Shown piece by piece: positions 1 through 5,284 of a DNA stretch of 5,284 nucleotides. Position 1 is the stretch's first letter. Each line of letters opens with the position of its first letter. The translations under genes were made by a program, and so were the position numbers. The stretch is from the NCBI GenBank assembly GCA_050725495.1, contig JBOHHM010000170.1, positions 1-5,284 on the forward strand. The letters run 5' to 3'. Below the pieces are notes generated by a model. It made no database searches, had not been told where the DNA came from, and saw nothing but the letters and a program-made list of their open reading frames with translations. Source of the stretch: JBOHHM01 sp050725495 (lineage in GTDB: Bacteria > Pseudomonadota > Gammaproteobacteria > Burkholderiales > Burkholderiaceae_C).

Positions 1-605
1 CGGTCGATGTCGCGGGCAAAGCGGTTGTAGGCCACGACGGCCGGAATCGCCGCAAACAGGCCGATGGCGGTGGCGACCAGGGCTTCGGCAATGCCGGGGG
101 CCACGGTGGACAGCGTGACGTGCTGCAGATTGGCCAGTCCGGTGAAGGCGTGCATGATGCCCCAGACCGTGCCGAACAGGCCCAAATACGGCGAGACCGA
201 GCCGACCGAGGCCAGGAAGGACAGGTGGGTCTCCACCACATCCATCTCGCGCTGAAAGCTCGCACGCATGGCGCGGCGCGCGCCGTCGAGCAGCACGCCG
301 GCATCGGCAATGCGGCGCTCGCGCAGCTTCTGGTACTCGCGCATGCCGCTGGCAAAAATGCGCTCCATCGGGCCGGCTTGCTTGGCATTCTGGGCGGCCG
401 AGGCATAGAGGTCGTTCAGGCTGGTGCCCGACCAGAACTCGCGCTCGAAGTCGTCATTGAGCGCCTTGACGCGCTTGAGCGCAAACATCTTGCGGAAAAT
501 TGCGGCCCAGCTGGCCACCGACACGGCCACCAGCAGCAGCATGACGAGCTGCACCACCCAGCTGGCATTGAGCACCAGATGAAGGATAGACAGGTCTTGG
601 TTCAT
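1..605 (-). CDS. tolQ: TolQ, inner-membrane proton-channel subunit of Tol-Pal (C-terminus cut by window edge)
   Basis: TolQ belongs to the MotA/TolQ/ExbB family. With TolR it forms the inner-membrane proton channel that energises TolA and the Tol-Pal system, which keeps the outer membrane drawn in at division. The window holds 201 codons of a protein usually about 220-230 residues long; the end lies beyond base 1. A hydrophobic segment at about residues 13-36 is the first membrane helix. A charged cytoplasmic stretch with ERIFASGMREYQKL (81-94) follows. A second hydrophobic block at about 128-155 carries the family signature PYLGLFGTVWGI (139-150), and a third helix spans about 170-193 (GIAEALVATAIGLFAAIPAV). 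The ATG overlaps the ybgC stop as ATGA and has a good GGAAG ribosome-binding site 7 bases upstream. tolR, tolA, tolB and pal are expected further left but are not seen. The assignment over the paralogue ExbB rests on the ybgC neighbour and sequence style. Confidence 0.95.
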   Translation of the reverse strand, partial: MNQDLSILHLVLNASWVVQLVMLLLVAVSVASWAAIFRKMFALKRVKALNDDFEREFWSGTSLNDLYASAAQNAKQAGPMERIFASGMREYQKLRERRIADAGVLLDGARRAMRASFQREMDVVETHLSFLASVGSVSPYLGLFGTVWGIMHAFTGLANLQHVTLSTVAPGIAEALVATAIGLFAAIPAVVAYNRFARDID

Positions 606-1018
606 TTCAGGACTTCCAGAATGGTCGAAGGAATTCTTGCAGGCTTGAGCGTGGTGGCCTCCACCCAACCGATGCGGATGACGCCCTCGCACAGCACGGT
701 GGCGCGGTCGTCCGGCCTGCGCTCTGATTTTGATAGCGCCTGCTGGGCTATTGTCAGGGACGCACGCCCCATTTCTTGGAGCGTTGCTGTAACAAGAAGT
801 TCATCGTCGAGCCGGGCAGGGCGGTGGTATTTGATGGCGGTTTCGCTCACCACAAACATGCCACCGCTGGCTTCGCGCAGGTCGCACTGCTCAATCCCCA
901 GCCAGCGCAGCCATTCGGTGCGGGCACGCTCGAAAAACTTCAGGTAGTTGGCATAGAAGACGATGCCACCCGCGTCAGTGTCCTCCCAGTAGATGCGGAT
1001 GGGGAACTCGAAAGCCAT
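602..1018 (-). CDS. ybgC: YbgC-family acyl-CoA thioesterase (Tol-Pal associated)
   Basis: This 138-residue protein has the single hotdog fold of the YbgC/4-hydroxybenzoyl-CoA thioesterase family, which hydrolyses acyl-CoA thioesters in the cytoplasm and is linked by gene order, and in E. coli by protein contacts, to phospholipid metabolism and Tol-Pal. The family signature is clear near the N-terminus: YWEDTDAGGIVFYANYLKFF (10-29) followed by ERARTEWLR (30-38). Asp15, the second Asp of DTD, matches the catalytic Asp18 of E. coli YbgC. Where E. coli has His25, this protein has Tyr22. The body (YHRPARLDDEL, 64-74) and the length, close to E. coli's 134, fit a full-length gene. The ATG at 1018 gives MAFEFPIRI before the signature; the upstream gene's stop is only 6 bases away and the ribosome-binding site is weak. 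Codons for about residues 72-98 are more A/T-rich than the rest (see findings). Confidence 0.95.
   Translation of the reverse strand: MAFEFPIRIYWEDTDAGGIVFYANYLKFFERARTEWLRWLGIEQCDLREASGGMFVVSETAIKYHRPARLDDELLVTATLQEMGRASLTIAQQALSKSERRPDDRATVLCEGVIRIGWVEATTLKPARIPSTILEVLK
613..617 (-). promoter_or_regulatory. Ribosome-binding site of tolQ inside the ybgC 3' end
   Basis: GGAAG on the minus strand, 7 bases before the tolQ ATG (603-605). It lies within the last codons of ybgC (encoding LEV). It fixes the tolQ start at the ATGA overlap and suggests that tolQ can load ribosomes directly as well as by coupling to ybgC. Confidence 0.6.
719..739. repeat. Short inverted repeat in an A/T-richer patch inside ybgC
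   Basis: The arms GCGCT (719-723) and AGCGC (735-739) flank an 11-base T-rich loop within the ybgC coding sequence. It lies at the end of a patch of unusual codons (about 725-805). From memory it resembles the core of dispersed repeats seen in Comamonadaceae genomes (a GCTATCAAAA-type motif), but this was not searched. Chance is possible with arms this short, and the reading frame stays open through it. Confidence 0.3.
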
Positions 1019-1024
1019 GGATGG

Positions 1025-2209
1025 CTAGCCCCACATCGCGCGCAAGCGTGCCACCGCATCTTGCAACTGTGCCATCGAATTGGCGGTGGAGAAGCGGATG
1101 AAGTCATGCGTTTGGGCCGTGCCAAAATCGCGCCCCGGCGTGACGGCCACATGGGCTCGCTTCATCACCTCGAAGGCGAAGTCCCAGCTGCCCTGGATGC
1201 CGAGCCTGCTGCAGATTCGGGAGCAGTCGGCCCAGGCGTAGAAAGCGCCGTCGGGCATCACCGGCACCGACAGGCCAAGCTCATTGAGGGCAGGGATGAA
1301 GAAGTCGCGCCGTGCCTTGAACTCGGCACGCCGGCGCTCGTACTCGGCAACGCTGGCCGCCTCGAAGCAGGCCAGCGCCGCGTGCTGTGCCACGGTGCTG
1401 GCGCAGATGAACAGGTTTTGCGCGAGCCGCTCGATCACCGGCATCAAGGCCTCGGGCACGACCATCCAGCCGAGCCGCCAGCCTGTCATGTTGAAGTATT
1501 TGGAAAAGCTGTTGATGCTGATGAGTTGGTCATCGAGCGCCAGCGCGGTCTGAGCAAACGTGCTGTCGTAGCTCAGGCCCAGGTAGATCTCGTCGATCAG
1601 CGTGACGCCGCCCCGCTGCCTCACGACCTCGTGGATGCGGCGCAGTTCCTCGGGGTGAATCGAGGTGCCTGTCGGGTTGGAGGGCGAGGCGAGCAACACG
1701 CCGCGCGTTTTGTCGTTCCACGCGTCGCGCACCATGTCGGCGCTGAGCTGGAAGCGCTCGGCGGCGCCGGTGGGCAGCAGCACGGCCCGGCCTTCGGCGG
1801 CGCTGACAAAGTGCCGGTTGCAGGGGTAGCTCGGGTCGGGCATCAGGATTTCGTCGCCGGCCTCGATCAGCGCCAGGCAGGCGAGCTGCAGCGCCGCCGA
1901 GGCGCCCGCCGTGACCACGATGCGCCGTGCCGGCACAGCGACGCCAAAGCGCTCCGTGTACCAGCCGCTGATGCGCTCGCGCAAGGCCTCCAGCCCGGTG
2001 GCATGGGTGTATTGCGTGGCGCCGTCGCGTATGGCCTTGGCGGCCGCCTCCTGAACCAGCGGCGGCGCCGTGAAATCCGGCTCGCCGATGTTCAGGAAGA
2101 TCATGGGCTGCTCGGTGTGGGCCACCTCGCGGGCCAGGGCGGATGCAGCCTTGGCCACTTCCATCACGTAAAACGGCTCGATGCGCTGGGCGCGCGTGGA
2201 GATTTTCAT
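1025..2209 (-). CDS. PLP-dependent aminotransferase, class I/II (fold type I), substrate unknown
   Basis: This 394-residue protein is a complete fold-type-I aminotransferase of the aspartate aminotransferase superfamily. Such enzymes move an amino group between an amino acid and a 2-oxo acid in the cytoplasm. Visible landmarks in order: GEPDF (42-46), Tyr67 in ATQYTHATGLEALR, the phosphate-binding-loop region TAGASAALQL (100-109), ASPSNPTG with Asn178, DEIY with Asp206 and Tyr209, SFSKYFNMTGWRLGW (234-248) with Lys237 as the likely Schiff-base lysine, and IRFS with Arg372 as the likely carboxylate-binding arginine. No residue is obviously missing. The start MKISTRAQRIEPF was chosen because the reading frame further upstream runs into nusB in another frame and has no family character. 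It starts 37 bases after the nusB stop with only a weak ribosome-binding site, and ends 6 bases before ybgC. The substrate cannot be told from sequence; the family includes aspartate, alanine and aromatic transaminases. Confidence 0.93.
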   Translation of the reverse strand: MKISTRAQRIEPFYVMEVAKAASALAREVAHTEQPMIFLNIGEPDFTAPPLVQEAAAKAIRDGATQYTHATGLEALRERISGWYTERFGVAVPARRIVVTAGASAALQLACLALIEAGDEILMPDPSYPCNRHFVSAAEGRAVLLPTGAAERFQLSADMVRDAWNDKTRGVLLASPSNPTGTSIHPEELRRIHEVVRQRGGVTLIDEIYLGLSYDSTFAQTALALDDQLISINSFSKYFNMTGWRLGWMVVPEALMPVIERLAQNLFICASTVAQHAALACFEAASVAEYERRRAEFKARRDFFIPALNELGLSVPVMPDGAFYAWADCSRICSRLGIQGSWDFAFEVMKRAHVAVTPGRDFGTAQTHDFIRFSTANSMAQLQDAVARLRAMWG

Positions 2210-2246
2210 GGGCGATGCTCGGAGCTGGGGGACGGCTTGGCCGCGT

Positions 2247-2780
2247 TCACGAACGGGCTTTGCCCGTGGCCTGGTCGGCCTGTACCTCGGCGGCGCGCAA
2301 AGCGGGGGCCAGGCCGTTGAGCACGGCATTGACGTACTTGTGGCCGTCGGTGCCGCCAAATTCCTTGGCCAGCTCGATGCATTCGTTGAGCACCACGCGC
2401 CAGGGCACATCGAGGCAGTGCCTGAATTCGTAGGCGCCGATCCACATCACGCCGCGCTCGATGGGCGAGATTTCTTCGAGCTTGCGGTCCAGCAGCGGCA
2501 CGATCAGCGCGTCGAGCTCGGCAGCTTCGCGTATGCAGCCGTGCAGCAGGGCATCGTAATGCACCGAGTCGGCCTTGTGAAAGCCGGCGAGGTCCCGCGT
2601 GAAGGCGTCGATGGCCTCGGCCTCGTTGCCGCCCACCAGATGCTGGTAGAGCGCCTGGATCGCAAACTCGCGGGCCCGGCTGCGGTTGGATTTGGACGCG
2701 GCCTTGCGCACGCCGGTACTGGTCAGCCCGGTGCGGGACTGGCGCGGCGGGCGCGCGGAGGTGGTTTTGGGCTCGGTCAT
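2247..2780 (-). CDS. nusB: Transcription antitermination factor NusB
   Basis: NusB is a small all-helical RNA-binding protein. With NusE (ribosomal protein S10) it binds boxA RNA and supports antitermination, notably on rRNA operons. The 177-residue product is longer than E. coli NusB (139). About the first 33 residues form a basic, Ser/Thr/Pro-rich and probably disordered tail, and the conserved core begins at SRAREFAIQALYQHL (34-48). Later family landmarks are LDRKLEEISPIERGVMWIGA (97-116), VVLNECIELAKEFGG (129-143) and KYVNAVLNGL (148-157). The ATG at 2780 overlaps the ribH stop as ATGA, which supports this start and hence the tail, although an internal start cannot be ruled out by eye. 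ribH-nusB is a widespread gene pair, so its position at the end of the riboflavin genes is expected. Confidence 0.95.
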   Translation of the reverse strand: MTEPKTTSARPPRQSRTGLTSTGVRKAASKSNRSRAREFAIQALYQHLVGGNEAEAIDAFTRDLAGFHKADSVHYDALLHGCIREAAELDALIVPLLDRKLEEISPIERGVMWIGAYEFRHCLDVPWRVVLNECIELAKEFGGTDGHKYVNAVLNGLAPALRAAEVQADQATGKARS

Positions 2781-3241
2781 GACAGCTCGTCCACCAGGTT
2801 GGCCATCTCCACCGCCACCTGGGCGGCGTCGCGGCCCTTGTCGGTTTGCCGCGCAATCGCCTGTTCGAGGTTTTCGGTCGTCAGGATGGCGTTGGCAATG
2901 GGCAGCTGGTAGTCCAGCGCCACGCGGCTCACGCCGGCACCCGACTCGTTGGCCACCAACTCGAAATGGTAGGTCTCGCCGCGGATGATGCAGCCCAGGG
3001 CGATCAGCGCGTCGTACTTGTCTTTCTCGGCCAGGGCCTGCAAGCCCATGGGCACTTCCAGCGCGCCGGGCACCAGCACATGGTCGATGTTCTTGTCCTG
3101 CACGCCCAGCGCGGCGAGCTCGGCCTTGCAGGCCTGGGCCAGCGCGTTGGTGATGCGTTCGTTGAAGCGGGCCTGGACGATGCCGATGTAGAGCTTCTTG
3201 CCATCGAGCCGGTCGGCTGTTCCTTTTTCTGCGCCAAACAT
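2777..3241 (-). CDS. ribH: 6,7-dimethyl-8-ribityllumazine synthase
   Basis: RibH condenses 5-amino-6-ribitylamino-uracil with 3,4-dihydroxy-2-butanone 4-phosphate to give the lumazine that riboflavin synthase uses. The enzyme forms pentamers or 60-subunit capsids in the cytoplasm. The 154-residue length is normal. Motifs in order: IVQARFNERIT (21-31) with the substrate-stacking Phe26, VPGALEVP (57-64), GCIIRGETYHFELV (83-96) with the likely catalytic His92, NESGAGVSRVALD (98-110), ILTTENLEQA (119-128), and the phosphate-contacting Arg131 and Lys135 in RQTDKG. No key residue is missing. It starts 3 bases after ribBX with a strong ribosome-binding site and its stop overlaps the nusB start. Its two substrates come from the products of ribD and ribBX in this cluster, and its own product feeds RibE. 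Confidence 0.97.
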   Translation of the reverse strand: MFGAEKGTADRLDGKKLYIGIVQARFNERITNALAQACKAELAALGVQDKNIDHVLVPGALEVPMGLQALAEKDKYDALIALGCIIRGETYHFELVANESGAGVSRVALDYQLPIANAILTTENLEQAIARQTDKGRDAAQVAVEMANLVDELS

Positions 3242-3244
3242 GTC

Positions 3245-4378
3245 TTATTCCTTGGGTGTGTAGCCGGTGATTTCGAGCCCGTAGCCGGTCATGCTGGGCA
3301 TGCGGCGCGGGTTGCCCATGAGCTTCATTTTGTGCACGCCGCAGTCACGCAGAATCTGCGCGCCCACGCCATAGGTGCGCAGGTCCATGCGCCCGCGCTC
3401 CGGTCCGTGGCTGGCGCGCGCCGTACCTTCAAACTGGGCCAGCAGCTGCTCAGCGCTTTCGCCGCAGTTGAGCAGCACGACCACGCCCTTGCCCTCTTGC
3501 GCAATGTGCCTGAGGCTGGCCTCCAGGCTCCAGGAGTGCATCGAGCGATTGATCTCCAGCGCGTCGAACACCGACAGCGGCTCGTGCACGCGCACCGCGA
3601 CCGAGTCGTCCGGATGCCACTGGCCCTTGACCAGCGCCAAGTGCAAGCCCTGGCCGGGCTTGTCCTTGAAGGCATGGGCGGTGAATTCACCTGATGCCGT
3701 GCGGATCGAGCGCGTGCCCACCTTCTCGATCAGCGATTCGACGCGGCTGCGGTGCTCTATCAGGTCGGCAATCGTGCCGATTTTCAGGCCATGCTCGGCG
3801 GCGAACAGCTGCAGGTCGGGCAGGCGGGCCATGGTGCCGTCGTCCTTCATGATCTCGCAGATGACAGCCGCGGGCGTGCAGCCGGCCATGGCGGCCAGGT
3901 CGCAGCCGGCCTCGGTGTGACCGGCGCGCATCAGCACGCCGCCGTCGACGGCCTGCAGCGGGAACACATGGCCGGGCTGCACCAGGTCGTCGGCCTTCGC
4001 ACCCTTGGCCACGGCGACCTGCACCGTGCGGGCGCGGTCGGCGGCCGAGATACCCGTGGTCACGCCTTCGGCGGCCTCGATCGACACGGTGAAGGCCGTT
4101 CCCATCTTGGTGCCGTTGCGCACGGCCATGGGCGGCAGTTGCAGGCGTTCGCAGCGTTCGCGCGTGAGGGTCAGGCAGATCAGGCCGCGGCCGAAGCGGG
4201 CCATGAAGTTGATGGCCTCGGGCGTCACATGGTCGGCCGCGAGCACAAGGTCGCCCTCGTTTTCGCGGTCTTCCTCGTCGACCAGGATCACGATGCGGCC
4301 GGCGCGCATGTCGGCGACGATGTCTTCGACCGGAGAAATCGCGACGGGGGAGAGGGGCGCAGGAGAAAAGCTGGTCAT
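3245..4378 (-). CDS. ribBX: RibBX: 3,4-dihydroxy-2-butanone 4-phosphate synthase with a degenerate GTP cyclohydrolase II-like domain
   Basis: The N-terminal half (about residues 14-215) is a complete RibB domain, which turns ribulose 5-phosphate into the four-carbon unit for lumazine. It carries DEEDRENEGD (34-43), TGISAADRARTV (108-119), PGHVFPL (135-141) and RAGHTEA (151-157). The C-terminal half (about 220-377) follows the GTP cyclohydrolase II fold (VRVHEPL at 262-268; RTYGVGAQILRDCGVHKMKL at 334-353; GYGLEI at 365-370). However, the three zinc cysteines of the usual CLTGDVFGSLRCDC segment are absent; the stretch reads HEPLSVFDALEINRSMH (265-281). The usual RQEGRGIGL segment is replaced by LNCGESAEQLL (303-313). 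This matches the RibBX variant known from Proteobacteria, in which the second domain does not hydrolyse GTP. Automatic annotation would probably say ribBA or ribB. The ATG overlaps the ribE stop (ATGA), which leaves no room for a leader or FMN riboswitch. Confidence 0.93.
   Translation of the reverse strand: MTSFSPAPLSPVAISPVEDIVADMRAGRIVILVDEEDRENEGDLVLAADHVTPEAINFMARFGRGLICLTLTRERCERLQLPPMAVRNGTKMGTAFTVSIEAAEGVTTGISAADRARTVQVAVAKGAKADDLVQPGHVFPLQAVDGGVLMRAGHTEAGCDLAAMAGCTPAAVICEIMKDDGTMARLPDLQLFAAEHGLKIGTIADLIEHRSRVESLIEKVGTRSIRTASGEFTAHAFKDKPGQGLHLALVKGQWHPDDSVAVRVHEPLSVFDALEINRSMHSWSLEASLRHIAQEGKGVVVLLNCGESAEQLLAQFEGTARASHGPERGRMDLRTYGVGAQILRDCGVHKMKLMGNPRRMPSMTGYGLEITGYTPKE
3249..3253 (-). 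promoter_or_regulatory. Strong ribosome-binding site of ribH within the ribBX 3' end
   Basis: AAGGA on the minus strand with 7-base spacing to the ribH ATG at 3241. It is built from the last two codons of ribBX (AAG GAA, then TAA). It is the clearest Shine-Dalgarno sequence in the window and confirms the ribH start. It may give RibH its own strong initiation, in keeping with the large amounts of RibH subunit needed for assemblies. Confidence 0.75.
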
Positions 4379-5019
4379 GGGGCGTCTTTCAGTAGGCGCT
4401 GCGGGTCGGCATGAAGCATACGTTCCACGTAGCGTGCAATCAGGTCGATTTCGAGGTTCACCCGCGCACCGGCGCGCAGGTTGCCCAGGGCGGTGTTTTC
4501 CACGGTGTGGGGAATCAGGTTGATGCTGACCTCGCAGCCTGGGTCCGAATCGGTCACACGGTTGACGGTCAGGCTCACGCCGTTGATGGTGATCGAGCCC
4601 TTGTAGGCCAGGTATTTGCCCAGCTCGTGGGGTGCCAGCACACGCAGCTCCCAGCTTTCACCGACCTGCGCGAAATGCGTGACCTGGCCGATGCCATCGA
4701 CATGGCCCGCCACGATGTGGCCGCCCAGCCTGTCATGCGAGCGCAAGGCCTTTTCCAGATTGATGGGGCCGAGCTCGGTCAAGCCGGTGGTCTTGTCCAG
4801 CGACTCGGCGGAGATGTCGATGGTGAACTGGCGGCTGACCGGATCGAAGGTGGTGACGGTCATGCAGGCGCCATTGAGCGCAATGCTGTCACCCAGGCCC
4901 ATGTCGTCGAGGTAGCCGGCCGGGGCCTCGATCGTGAGGCGCTTGCCGTGCTGTAAAGAGCTTCCCAGGTCGTGGACGGCGGCGATGCGCCCCACGCCGG
5001 TGATGATTCCGGTGAACAT
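4375..5019 (-). CDS. ribE: Riboflavin synthase, alpha subunit
   Basis: This enzyme makes riboflavin by dismutation of two 6,7-dimethyl-8-ribityllumazine molecules and works as a trimer. (The symbol is ribC in E. coli usage and ribE in B. subtilis and most cluster annotations.) The 214-residue product has the two-fold internal repeat of the family. Domain 1 begins MFTGIITGVGRI and contains GLGDSIALNGACMTVTTF (41-58). Domain 2 contains GGHIVAGHVDGIG (99-111) and KGSITINGVSLTVN (140-153), then VSINLIPHTVENTALG (164-179). The near-invariant MFTGII start sets the initiation codon at 5019; an in-frame ATG at 5088 would add 23 residues without family character and would overlap the ribD 3' end. No good Shine-Dalgarno precedes the start, and an inverted repeat lies 14 bases upstream. 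The stop overlaps the ribBX start. Confidence 0.97.
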   Translation of the reverse strand: MFTGIITGVGRIAAVHDLGSSLQHGKRLTIEAPAGYLDDMGLGDSIALNGACMTVTTFDPVSRQFTIDISAESLDKTTGLTELGPINLEKALRSHDRLGGHIVAGHVDGIGQVTHFAQVGESWELRVLAPHELGKYLAYKGSITINGVSLTVNRVTDSDPGCEVSINLIPHTVENTALGNLRAGARVNLEIDLIARYVERMLHADPQRLLKDAP

Positions 5020-5033
5020 CGCGCTATTTTCGC

Positions 5034-5055
5034 AGGGATTGGCCGGCCAATTCCT
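5034..5055. repeat. Near-perfect inverted repeat in the ribD-ribE gap
   Basis: A perfect 14-base palindrome, ATTGGCCGGCCAAT (5038-5051), extends to 22 bases with a single mismatched pair (5037/5052). In the mRNA it could form a nine-position stem with one A-C mismatch and a CCGG loop, ending 14 bases before the ribE ATG. No U-run follows, so it is not an intrinsic terminator. It could be a translation-modulating hairpin, a protein-binding dyad or chance in GC-rich DNA. Confidence 0.45.
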
Positions 5056-5065
5056 CGGCGGGTCG

Positions 5066-5284
5066 CTAAAACCTGTCGCGCCCCGCAATTCTGGCCATCA
5101 CGCGCAGGTCCGGGCCCAGCATCTCGGTGGATTTGAATTCGAGCGGCACGGCCTGGGCGAGGTCGGCCAGCGGCCCGAAATGGGCCATGCCGCGCCCTTG
5201 GCCCATCAGCTTGGGCGCCAGGTACACGACAAACTCGTCGACCAGACCTTCGCGGATCAGCGAGCCATTGAGCTTGTGGCCCGC
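5066..5284 (-). CDS. ribD: RibD bifunctional deaminase/reductase, C-terminal fragment (5' part beyond window)
   Basis: Only the last 72 codons are present, reading from base 5284 to a TAG at 5066-5068. They match the end of the RibD C-terminal reductase domain, which reduces the ribosylamino-pyrimidine to its ribityl form using NADPH; the zinc deaminase domain would lie upstream, off the window. Recognisable pieces are NGSLIREGLVDEFVVYLAPK (6-25 of the fragment), LMGQGRGM (26-33), and a closing FKSTEMLGPDLRVMARI (50-66), which parallels the end of E. coli RibD. The short tail GRDRF then ends the protein. There is no internal stop. It is followed by a 46-base gap before ribE and fits as the first visible gene of the riboflavin cluster. 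The call relies on a short fragment but is strongly supported by context. Confidence 0.9.
   Translation of the reverse strand, partial: AGHKLNGSLIREGLVDEFVVYLAPKLMGQGRGMAHFGPLADLAQAVPLEFKSTEMLGPDLRVMARIAGRDRF

Noticed and set aside
2210..2246. Possible terminator between nusB and the aminotransferase
   Set aside because: Only a 4-base-pair CGGC/GCCG stem with a CAA loop can be drawn, and a C-run rather than a U-run follows on the transcript.
776..2320. A 514-codon open frame on the plus strand opposite the aminotransferase and ybgC
   Set aside because: It is an antisense shadow of high-GC coding DNA: His-, Gly-, Ala- and Arg-rich with no recognisable domain, and it overlaps two clearly real genes on the other strand.
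2210..2410. A 67-codon N-terminal extension of the aminotransferase frame
   Set aside because: It lies in another frame over the nusB 3' end, is Pro/Arg/Ser-rich without family resemblance, and MKISTRAQRIEPF is a natural family start.
2846..3694. Long plus-strand open frames opposite ribH, ribBX and ribE (2846-3694, 3752-4414, 4411-4956) and opposite tolQ/ybgC (120-947)
   Set aside because: All mirror conserved minus-strand genes and have the His/Gln/Gly/Ala composition typical of antisense frames, with no family motif.
5020..5065. Possible FMN riboswitch before ribE
   Set aside because: The gap is only 46 bases, far below the size of an FMN riboswitch, and none of its conserved sequence is visible. 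The ribE-ribBX junction has no leader at all.
5020..5088. A longer riboflavin synthase starting at 5088
   Set aside because: Riboflavin synthases almost always begin MFTGI; the extra 23 residues overlap the ribD 3' end and have no family character.
1..5284. Mobile elements, CRISPR arrays, tRNA/rRNA genes or a novel defence or biosynthetic system
   Set aside because: The window is filled almost end to end by eight recognised core genes on one strand, with no direct-repeat arrays, transposase motifs or unexplained coding sequence.

Overview
This window is ordinary, densely packed core-genome DNA from a GC-rich bacterium. The gene order (riboflavin genes, nusB, a PLP aminotransferase, ybgC, tolQ) and the protein sequences best fit a betaproteobacterium of the order Burkholderiales, most likely family Comamonadaceae (Acidovorax/Polaromonas/Rhodoferax type). 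That placement rests on recalled gene order and protein character; no search was run.

All eight genes lie on the minus strand, so transcription runs from high to low coordinates. They are: the 3' end of ribD (5284-5066), ribE riboflavin synthase (5019-4375), a ribBA-like gene of the ribBX type (4378-3245), ribH lumazine synthase (3241-2777), nusB (2780-2247), a class I/II aminotransferase (2209-1025), the ybgC hotdog thioesterase (1018-602) and the 5' part of tolQ (605-1). Three junctions are 4-base ATGA overlaps (ribE/ribBX, ribH/nusB, ybgC/tolQ). Two gaps are only 3 and 6 bases. The two larger gaps are 46 bases (ribD-ribE) and 37 bases (nusB-aminotransferase). No terminator or clear promoter is visible, so the block looks like one long transcript, or overlapping ones, entering from the right edge and leaving into the rest of tol-pal on the left. 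No stretch above 50 bases lacks a gene.

Functionally there are three parts. RibD, RibBX, RibH and RibE make riboflavin: RibD processes the pyrimidine branch, the RibB half of RibBX makes the four-carbon unit, RibH joins the two into lumazine and RibE dismutates lumazine to riboflavin. NusB, a transcription antitermination factor, is a usual partner of ribH. YbgC and TolQ begin the cell-envelope Tol-Pal cluster. The aminotransferase sits between the two modules and its substrate cannot be read from the sequence.

I see no mobile element, CRISPR array, RNA gene or new system. The points most worth checking are the GTP cyclohydrolase II-like half of RibBX, which lacks its zinc cysteines and catalytic segment (so the GTP cyclohydrolase must be elsewhere), a near-perfect inverted repeat just before ribE, and a patch of atypical codons with a small dyad inside ybgC.
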